From Toxorhynchites rutilus septentrionalis (Eukaryota > Arthropoda > Insecta > Diptera > Culicidae), in the NCBI RefSeq assembly GCF_029784135.1, contig NC_073745.1, forward strand, positions 58,664,784-58,728,783: DNA of 64,000 nucleotides, in the 5' to 3' direction. Below, one piece after another: positions 56,071 through 64,000 of this stretch. The first letter of the stretch is position 1. Each line of letters begins with the position of its first letter. Below the pieces are notes generated by a model that ran no database searches, was not told the DNA's origin, and worked only from the letters and a program-made list of their open reading frames with translations. The position numbers were made by a program, and so were the translations under genes.

Positions 56071-56405
56071 ATTTATAGAACAGCAGCCCGATGTTTCTTG
56101 CAGATTGATCTCCATCGCTGATGATTGTTGCGTGGACGTAGTTATTCTGTAACAACACAAAGATGGTCAATGGGGGCCCTGAGTTTTGAACTCACGAAAA
56201 AATTGGTATGGAGTGCCGAAATCGATTGACGCAGAAATTTCATCAATCCACCAAGAAATGAATGAGCAGTAAGCGTTTGAAATTGGACAATTTTCACGAT
56301 GCGCTCGATTTTCGATTTTTAATTTGTAGCCCAATATGTCAAAAATCGAATCATATATAATCGCTTCAATATCTAAGCGAGTATGTATATAATCGAGTCC
56401 GACTG

Positions 56406-57226
56406 CAATAGGTGCGTAGAAATATCTTCAATTGATGAATGAGAAAAAAAAATCTGCGATCCGTCTAGTAATGGTCGAGTTATAAGCGTTCCAAATAATA
56501 AGCAATAAATACACAGTTCATTATGTTGCTTCCATCAATATTTTTATATTTTTACACAGATTTAATGTAACCAAATTACATACTTGCAAAGCAGCGTAGC
56601 AATAAAATTATCAAACTAACGCTCAGTCTCGGCACGAACATGTACTGTTGATTGCTCGCTATCTGGAGTGACACTGAAACAAATTCACACCTTTAGCTTT
56701 CAACCGAAGATGACAGCTCTCATCGTTTGAAGCCTCTATTAGTATTAAAAGTAGAAATTAAAGTTGTTCATTCATACAAGCCGGGTATTCAGTACCCGCA
56801 TTTAATTTAATTTTTTTGTACTCTAGAATTTGTTTTTCTAAAACGAACGACGAAAGCGGGTACGAACACAACGCTTTGGCTCGGTTATTCAGGACTGCAT
56901 TGGAAGATATGCCTTCATATCTTCTGCTCGCTGAATTTCTATGCATACCGTTTGATGATTAGACAAAAAGCTGATAGCCATTCGCCGCGATAACGTTGAT
57001 TGATTCAACAATATGCGTTAGACGTGCATGTCAAAATCGAAACTGAGCGCTTGAAGTTCATCAAACCAGGCAAATTCGCGGTTCGAGAAGTACAAACATA
57101 CATTATGGGAGATGCAGAGGGAAATGTAAAATACAATGATCGTTTGACAATTCCTTCGTTCACACATTTTGGTAGTCCTAAGCATCATACCAAAGGACGG
57201 TCGTCAAATTTAATTGTAATGAAGAA
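56406..57226. repeat. Second copy of the 23021-type block plus unknown coding-like piece
   Basis: 56866-57000 matches 23021-23150. 56790-56860 contains 'gtacccgc' and 'gcgggtac' as an inverted pair. From 57000 a plus frame reads 'VHVKIETERLKFIKPGKFAV' and on for about 75 residues, then runs into the SINE; it looks protein-like but I cannot assign it. It sits where the 23021 copy has no counterpart, so it arrived with an insertion. Confidence 0.45.
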
Positions 57227-57237
57227 CATAATCTATT

Positions 57238-57507
57238 CTTCTTGGATGGCACTCACGTTCCCAGTGGATCATTTGCCTTCTCAACGTGGGTATTACATGT
57301 ATCATATTTATTAGTAATACCTAGTTGAGATTTCTATACCGGATAACACGCATCGAATGTATCCTGGAGTGGCAAGCTCTAGAATATGTGTCATCACAGT
57401 GCAAGTCGGAATAAATTTCTCTGGTGAAAAATCTCCCGGCCTGAACGGGAATCGAACCCGAACCCCTGACATGATAATGTGGGACGCTAACCACTCGGTC
57501 ACATAGT
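57238..57507 (-). mobile_element. tRNA-derived SINE (Feilai-like), copy 4, full length
   Basis: On the minus strand it starts with 'tgaccgagtggttagcg' (A box), then 'gggttcgattcccgttcagg' (B box), and ends in AAGAA. A perfect 12-bp target duplication 'acataatctatt' lies at 57226-57237 and 57508-57519. Confidence 0.9.
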
Positions 57508-57519
57508 ACATAATCTATT

Positions 57520-59190
57520 ACTATATCTATTATTATGCATGAATTGATCTTACATGGCAACTGTTCAAATTATTTACTTACAAAACGAAAATGTTGAATT
57601 CAATTGAATTAGAAAATTGTTTGATTCAATCAATAATTTAATCAATACTAACAAAGTATTACTAAGCCAACGGTAGTCCCACGTCAACCTTACGGTTATA
57701 TGAAAGATAGAACCCATCCATTTTTTATTCAACCAACACTATTATTTCATATTTTAACCACCCCAATCTACCTGTGGCAACGCATTAGGGCAACATCAAT
57801 GTGTGCACGTGATGCAAAAATGCAAAAACACTTGCCACCAGACGGCATGAAAATAGATGCGGTATCTCCACCTCACTCAATTGCATCAATGTGTGTGTTG
57901 GATCGATAACACGAGAAACATGTCTCTGGACGCTTGAACTTGCAAATCCATAGCGGAAACTTTTTTGGGACAACAGTTCTGAAAAGAACCGATAAATTAA
58001 GGATTTTTTCCAACGCATGACAAATAGAAGTTCATTCGAAGCTTCGTGTAATATTTAGATGCAGTGCATAAAATGGCGAAATAAACCGTATCATACCAAA
58101 ACCAAATTAAATTATTCGATCAGATCAAAACGACGTGTCGAACATTACTGTGAAACAATATTTGAGGATCATTATTTCTGAGCAATTCCATACCAAATCC
58201 ATCGGCTCACACTAACCTGACTCTTTCCGATTTCCGAAATTTTTATTGTCATAAAACCAATTTAAATCACGACTGATTTTTTAAAAGGGCGTTTTCAAAA
58301 TCAATGATTTTTCTTTCCAAAAAACGTAACTCAAAATCCAGACGTCTGATTAAATTATAATGTGTGACAATGTTCCTAGAAAATCAATGAACTATCTAAG
58401 AAAAACATTTTAAATGCACTGTTGAAAAAAATACTCAAAAGTTAAATTAAACATTAAAAAAGTTATCTCCAACCCCTCCATCGATTTTTCATGTTTATTG
58501 GAAAATAACAAAAAATATTAAAATGTTAGTTTTAGTTACGTTTTTTTGAAATAAAGATCAATGATTTTGATTGAATTTCAATTGGTCATATGATAATGAA
58601 TATTGTGCTTTTGGGTAGTTTCCATGGTAAGTACCAAGTTTCAAAAAAATCGAAAAGGATCGGGTCAAAATTTGCTGTTCTGTGGTCTATTTGCCGAGGA
58701 ATTTCTCTTGTTGGACCTAAAGAAATACGACGTATTTGGGCAAAACTTGTAAAATCTCGTACTTAAAATCGATGATAGAAGATCGTTGAAAAACTGCTCG
58801 ATAATGTGATTAATTGAGTTGCATGGGGACACGGTTTCTAGTCATAGATCACTGCATCGAACCATACCTCAATCCTCTGTTCTTTTTCTTCTAACGCTAA
58901 TTCGGATTGACGGATTGATTTTTGCCTTTTTTCAGCTCCCAAACGTTAACATTTGAATAGGGACATGTGGAAATTGCAACGAATGGGAGCTGATATAAAA
59001 CACCCAAAACTGTCAAACTGACGTCTCCGTGCACTGGTTTATGCAGTGATCTATGGATTAGAATTCTGGAATAATTTTTGATTATGTTCCACAATATTAT
59101 TCCAATACTAAAATGAGCACATTCACCACCAAAACAACAATTATCAAGTATTACATTGTATTGAAAGTATCAAACTTTGGTATTCAAAAG
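57520..59190. other. No gene; repeat fragments
   Basis: 57560-57725 is the right part of the 23021-type block ('agtcccacgtcaacctt'). 58183-58205 has a degraded end of the TIR family ('caattccataccaaatccat'). 58305-58520 is the partner of 48110-48330. Nothing else is recognised. Confidence 0.45.
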
Positions 59191-59192
59191 TT

Positions 59193-59378
59193 CTTCTTCT
59201 TCTTTATTGACTCTAACGTTCCTAGTGGAACTTCGCCGTCTCAACGTAGTATTGCTTACGTCATTTTTATTAGTACTTAGTTGAGAATTCTATGCCAAAT
59301 AACACGCCTTGAAAGTATTCTAAGTGGCAAGCTCTAGAATACGCGTGGCCACAGTGCAAGTCGGAAGAAATCTCTTTG
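59193..59378 (-). mobile_element. tRNA-derived SINE (Feilai-like), copy 5, 5'-truncated
   Basis: It contains the body and (GAA)n tail on the minus strand but lacks the tRNA head. A seven-base duplication 'aaaagtt' lies at 59186-59192 and 59379-59385. Confidence 0.75.
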
Positions 59379-59433
59379 AAAAGTTATTCCCTCCAATTTT
59401 TCGGTCTTATTCTTTGATATTTTACTTCTTATA

Positions 59434-59824
59434 TCAGGCTTGTCCAAATCAAATTTTGGTAACTTTGCCTGCGAATGACGGATCTCTATGGTAGCATGTC
59501 CGTAGAAGAACCTGAAACTATTGAGAGCCAGGGCTGAGGGTCCAAAGCCCCTAAGAAGAATGGTTGTAATAGCTGTTATCCATGGTTATAATGGAAAGAA
59601 GGAAATGGATAAATTCCTAATCACATCACTCACCACAGTGAATCCTGATTCTTACCACCCTCCACTAACAACTAATCCTTCCTTGAATCATCGAAACTTT
59701 TACAATGAGAATGGTTTGATACTTCCGATCGCTGGTTCAGGTCAATCACGGAGAGCAACTACAAAGTGTACAGTCTACCCAAGCTCAAGCTTAAGCTCAG
59801 GCTTGTCCAAATCAAATTTTGGTA
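59434..59824 (+). mobile_element. 335-bp retroposon with 28-bp target duplication
   Basis: A perfect 28-bp direct repeat (starting 'tcaggcttgtccaaatcaaa') lies at 59434-59461 and 59797-59824. The insert 59462-59796 ends with 'aagctcaagcttaagc', a short-repeat tail like those of some LINE 3' ends. The plus frame at 59521-59892 spans insert and flank, so it is not a gene. It may be the 3' end of a 5'-truncated LINE of unknown family. Confidence 0.7.
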
Positions 59825-60673
59825 TCAAGATCATAATGAAGCATCAATCAGTAACTAAACTATTGAATTTGGAAGTGTTTAAGAAAAGATGATCGATCCA
59901 AGGTAAATACATTATGGATCGACTGGAAGGATACTGTTCAAACTGGAACATTGGCAACGCTGGGTGCGAGACTGATGTTGACTATTACTTCTTCTTTTAT
60001 ATTATAGAATCTCTAAACAATCATGTTTGTAGCCTTGAAAACGGATTAAAACCACGTTCGATCGCTTAGTAAGCGTAAAAGAAATATTCCACAACGAAAG
60101 TTGACTAGAGTTTCTTTTTAGTATTTCCCTTCAATAGAATGAATTGCACGGGGGATAGCTACGATTGTTTTCGCAGTGGTATAGATGTATTTAAATTTTA
60201 TTTCGCTGCCAATCTGGAAGAGAGATTTGAAGAGCACAAATTGGACTAATCGAAACGTGGGATTTAGCGCGTTTAGTGAATGCTTGTCATTGTGCAATTA
60301 TTCGATTATCGATTTATTATCTTAAAAAAAATATTTTCTTCATTATTTGCCGATCCAAAATGTTGTGGATGCTTATGAAAAGGCCAATCAATTGATGCAA
60401 ACATCTATCAAGAAATGGTCGAGTTATAACCGTTTGAAATCTTCCATTATTTAATTCTTTCAAAAGGGACGATTACTGTCAGTTCGATGGGTGAATCTCA
60501 GTGAGCTAAAGCACAATAAGAGAATGAGAAAACTTCGACTAAGTGATTTTTAAGTCATTCAAAATCCTTAGCTTCAGATGCTGTGAAAGTGTTGTTCGTG
60601 AGATTTTCGTCTATCGAATTTTTCATTTTTTTGTGCACAATCTCTAAACCAATCTTCGCGGGATGTTACTAAT
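59825..60673. other. No feature recognised
   Basis: AT-rich sequence without clear repeats or open frames, up to the first base of the LTR. Confidence 0.5.
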
Positions 60674-61113
60674 TGTTGCCGCACCCACTGTGCCGTTACT
60701 ACCGGTTACCAAGTGAGTCCCGATTACGCCCTTCACAAATGAAAGTGTAATGTTTACCAGGAGAAACGTCAGATGAAAATTAAGTATGAAGAGAATGAAA
60801 ACAAACAATAGATTGATAGAGTGAATTGAAGTGATAGAAAATTGAAATTAAAAGGAAAGCCATAGTTTGAAGAAAGTAGAAAGTTTATGAAAGTTATTGA
60901 ATCAAAGAGTTGAAGCAGATAACGAGAAAATAAGTAGAAATCGGAGGAATTGAGGAAAGAGACAGAAGAAAACCAAATGTAAGAATTATTAATATATGAA
61001 GAATTGTTCATTAATCTAAAAATTAATAAATTCTAGCTTAAAGCTGTGTTACTATATACGTAGCTAAAAAGAGGTTTCACTCTCATCGTTCTCCTGAAAT
61101 TCATCCGGCAACA
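60674..61113 (+). repeat. Candidate 5' LTR of the BEL/Pao element
   Basis: It starts 'tgttgccg' and ends 'cggcaaca', an 8-bp inverted terminal pair with the TG...CA rule, 440 bp long, placed 73 bp before the gag start. The right LTR is outside the window, so identity cannot be checked, and I could not identify a primer-binding site right after 61113. Confidence 0.55.
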
Positions 61114-61186
61114 ATCTTTAAGATTTGTCTTTCGAGTAGAGAGAGATTTACGGTTGGATACGTTGCGTGGTTGGAGTACCGTATAG

Positions 61187-64000
61187 ATGGAAAGCCACTG
61201 CCTGATGTGTGACCGGCCAGATAATGCCGACAATCTGGTGCAGTGCGACAAATGCGACGGATATGTGCACTTTTCCTGTGCTGATGTGGGTGAATCGATT
61301 GCCGATGCAGATCGGAGTTTTACCTGCAAGAAATGCGTCGAAAGCGAAGAGGCTGTCACTATGTCGTCACAACACACCAGCAAACGCTCCCACGCATCGT
61401 CGAGAAGTAGCATCAGTGCAAGGCGGACGAGCTTGCGGTTACAGCAGATAGAAACGGATCGTCAAAACCGCATGAAGGAGTTAGATGATGCGGAGAAGTA
61501 CCAGAGAATGCGTCGTCAAGTGGAAGCTGATTTTGATAAGCAGCGTTTCCAGGTGCTCGATGCGCAACTGGAAGAGGTCGAACAGCGCAGCACGAGGAGC
61601 AGAGTAAGCTCCAGAGTCATCCGCGAGAACACCAGTAAGTGGGTTGGAGCAGCAAGTCAGACTGAGGGTCAAGTAGTCACCACGTCAACAACCGCTGTTA
61701 CCACCGCCACATGCACCGCTACCGTATCGCAGAGCCAGCCTGGAAGTTCACCTCAACCTGTTGACATGGGAACTCATCGTATCGAGGGTTCAGCATTGCA
61801 GCGAACGGGACTCGCCGCCGAATCTAATGACACACAAATGCCGTCGCAAGTGTCATCAAGCAACGTTACAAGACCGCAGGAAGGAGGTGTTCCTGTTACC
61901 ACCAGATCCCAGTTGGATGTTTCGATTCCGGCGGCTGTCACAGCAATAGTTAGCGTAACTGATGGCAATCGAGTCGAATTAATAAATCCAACGCATGTCA
62001 ATCCTGTTGTTAACCAGGTGGTAGGAAAACTAAGGTAAATGAAATAGTCAACACTAGCACTCCGAAACAATCGCATGTAGTAACGAACGAAAATGTAAAT
62101 CAAACCAGCCAGTTAGTAGTTACGAGTAGCAAAAATGATTACATTGAGTCAGCATGTTTGTACACTACTAGTCGAAGTCAATTTCCACAAACTGTTCACT
62201 CAAATACAAAGCCTGCAGAAGGTGCTCATGTTACCGCGTCCCTTGGGTCAGTGCTTAAGCCACCGTCGGGGCACGGGCAAGGTATCGATCTCCATCCGTC
62301 ATTGTTTCCTCCACCATCGGGGCGCATACAGTTCGATGTATCGAATTCGTTGAAACCTCCACCACCGTCAGGGCAAAAGCAAAATGTCGTATTAAATCCA
62401 CTATCGGCGATGCAACAGATGAGCCTTGATCCACTTACCCAATGGGATCGGCCAGTGCTTCAGCAACCTGGATATGAAAGTTACCAGGGAATGTTGTCCA
62501 GATCAGCCAAAGTGGGTTGTACAATACCGAACGTACAATCGTCGTCAGTGGAACAAATGCAGCAACAATGTTCTGGGTTGAGTTCTTCGGTGCTTTTGCC
62601 ATCTTTGGGGAATCAGCATTTGCAGTTGCCAACGTCGTCGTTACCTTTAGCACAGCCGGGGCATCAGCAATTTCAAGTACCAACGTATTCGATGTTTCTG
62701 CCTCCGCCGGAGCATCAGCAGTATCGAATATCGAATTCGATGGTGTCAGAGCCACCGTTGGGACCTGCACGTTCGTTTGCACCAGGAAACCAGAATCTTC
62801 GGTCAGTACCAATGCAGCCGAATGCTCATGATTTTTCCCGTCCACGTCCTGCAGGACCTACCGCCGAACAACTGGCCGCTCGTCAAGTCATCCCAAGAGA
62901 GTTACCCGTGTTCTCTGGGAATCCCCAGGATTGGCCACTTTTCTTTAGTTCCTTTCGTAATTCCACTGAAGCCTGCGGATACAATGACGCCGAAAACCTG
63001 GCACGACTACAACGATGCCTTCGAGGACACGCTTTGGACAGTGTTCGCAGTCGATTGCTGATTCCTGAGTCAGTTCCTCACGTTATGGCCACGCTTCAAC
63101 GACTCTATGGAAGACCAGAAATTATAATTATGTCACTCCTGAAAAGAATGCGCGAAATTTCCTCCCCCAGAGGAGATGATCTCAAAACGTTGATCAAGTT
63201 CGGCATGGGAGTGGAGAATCTAGTTGATCATATGATTTTGGCGGACCAACAACAGCACATTAGTAATCCTATGCTATTGCAAGAGTTGGTAGATAGGCTT
63301 CCGTCGAATCTGAAGTTGCAGTGGGCATCATACAAACGAAACTACTATGTTGTTAATTTAGCGACTTTCAACGATTTTATGAAGGAACTTGTCATGATGG
63401 CAAGTGAAGTAACACTTCAAGTAGATCCGGGAATGCAGATTCCGGGAAAATACGAGAAATGTAAGCGGGAGAAGACCGCAAAGGAGAAGCTTTTCGTGCA
63501 CCAACAAGCACCAATGGTGCCTAGACCGTCCGGGAGCAACACTGCTCTGAGAGAAGTAGCTAGTCCTGAGAGCAAGCCCTGTTTACACTGTGACAAATCA
63601 GACCATCGTATCGCGGAATGTCCAGAGTTTAAGAAGCTGAGTTTGGATGATCGATGGAAGGCAATGCGACAAAAGGGATTATGTCGACTGTGTTTGATAC
63701 CTCACCGATTCTGGCCGTGTCGCTCCAAGCGAGAGTGCGGAATAGGAGACTGTCGCATGCGTCATCACCCTTTGCTGCACACGAAGAAATCAGAAACGAT
63801 TACGCCTTCACCATCAACACCAACAAATAGAAATATTGCACATCAACATCACCACTCCTTCACATCATCTGCGTTGTTGCGGTATCTTCCTGTCACACTG
63901 TACGGAAACGGGAAGAGCGTGTACGTATACGCGTTCCTCGACGATGGGTCCTCGTCAACCATGTTGGAAGTGGAAGTGGCGAATCTGCTAGGAGTAAAAG
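61187..64000 (+). CDS. BEL/Pao gag-pol, N-terminal part, one frameshift, cut by the window end
   Basis: Retrotransposon polyprotein (capsid, then protease). From the methionine at 61187: a PHD-type zinc finger (C5, C8, C20, C23, H28, C31, C47, C50), a basic serine-rich stretch, a charged coiled-coil-like part (about 85-130), then a threonine- and glutamine-rich linker. The frame stops at 62036-62038; the frame one base back is open from there to the window end. That frame has a proline-glutamine-rich linker, the BEL-type capsid region ('ELPVFSGNPQDWPLFFSSF', near 62900), a zinc knuckle 'CLHCDKSDHRIAEC' (63580), a second cysteine-histidine cluster, and a protease motif 'FLDDGSSSTMLE' (63935). 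RT, RNase H and integrase should follow outside. The lesion is most simply a lost A in the A-run near 62026. An intron donor 'aag|gtaaat' at 62034/62035 is a less likely explanation. Confidence 0.85.

Larger units (their letters stand above)
54699..56330. other. Foreign sequence inside pogo-like copy 3
   Basis: Includes a histone-type 3' stem-loop (54814-54829, minus), the phrase 'gttgacgtaggattccgtta' that echoes the 22617-type block, an AT-rich middle, a near-tandem duplication of 'ttgcaatgccgatttcccc' type text (55578-55740, two copies of a phrase with 'cttggttttgatgtctctgttaggga'-like wording), and the second copy of the 30285-type repeat at 55810-56070. No ORF is recognised. Confidence 0.45.
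54141..56405. mobile_element. Pogo-like element (copy 3), strongly diverged and interrupted
   Basis: Left end 'gacggactcgattatatact', right end 'tatataatcgagtccgactg'. The body at 54180-54690 follows the body of copies 1 and 2 with about 20-30 percent change by eye ('ttcatcctcttcaagtcatc', 'gtttctatcaacccaatta'). About 54700-56330 is foreign sequence. The TA and CAG termini are eroded, so this is the oldest of the three copies. Confidence 0.65.

Noticed and set aside
59521..59892. 123-residue plus frame as a gene
   Set aside because: It crosses the border of the 335-bp retroposon and its duplicated target.
62020..62045. Programmed ribosomal frameshift at the BEL gag frame change
   Set aside because: There is no canonical slippery heptamer in frame at the stop, and BEL/Pao elements usually have one frame; a lost base in an A-run is simpler.

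Overview
This is a eukaryotic, AT-rich, repeat-dominated window. The repeat content points to a culicine (Aedes-like) mosquito: five copies of one tRNA-headed SINE resembling Aedes Feilai, an ITmD37E-type transposon, mariner and Tc1 relics, an I/LOA-type LINE, an R4/Dong-type LINE and a BEL/Pao retrotransposon. The species call is inference from families; no search was run. I find no convincing protein-coding exon of a host gene.

Layout. 1-3690: an inverted dispersed-repeat block, a minus-strand LINE 3' end split by a SINE, then a 5'-truncated, frameshifted LOA-like LINE on the plus strand. 3700-5700: unique-looking island with a splice-junction-like AG|GT at 4759/4760. 6348-8865: composite pogo-like element holding a nested MITE and a 118-bp tandem array. 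8880-16330: degenerate TTTTGACCATTTTTCA-type minisatellite holding a MITE and an R4/Dong-like retrotransposon (about 12125-16180, minus) with an uninterrupted 1220-residue ORF. 18565-20874: decayed Tc1-like element with a Harbinger-like MITE inside. 20877-26344: unidentified repeats, a perfect hairpin, and an inverted pair of about 450-bp elements. 27028-28243: mariner relic. 28250-30280: second island with AG|GT at 28446/28447. 31185-33321: second pogo-like element, split by an ITmD37E-like transposon. 33330-38420: degenerate satellite fields with a 995-bp retroposon insertion. 38818-40268: Tc1 relic. 40280-42560: third island with AG|GT at 40328/40329. 42670-49076: members of a terminal-inverted-repeat family. 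50220-51760: fourth island. 52505-59800: SINEs, a near-intact mariner, a third pogo-like copy, a histone-type 3' stem-loop and a short retroposon. 60674-64000: left LTR and gag-pol start of a BEL/Pao element that runs off the window.

The host-biology lead is that the window could lie within, or next to, a very long plus-strand intron: zero-length splice-site pairs (pyrimidine tract, AG, then GTRNGN) sit in three unique islands, as at recursive-splicing ratchet points. The transposon leads are the co-varying subterminal hairpins of the pogo-like family, the intact R4-like ORF, and an ITmD37E transposase that keeps a long ORF but has lost its last catalytic acid. None of the genes form an operon; they are independent, mostly dead, nested insertions whose target-site duplications give a relative insertion order.
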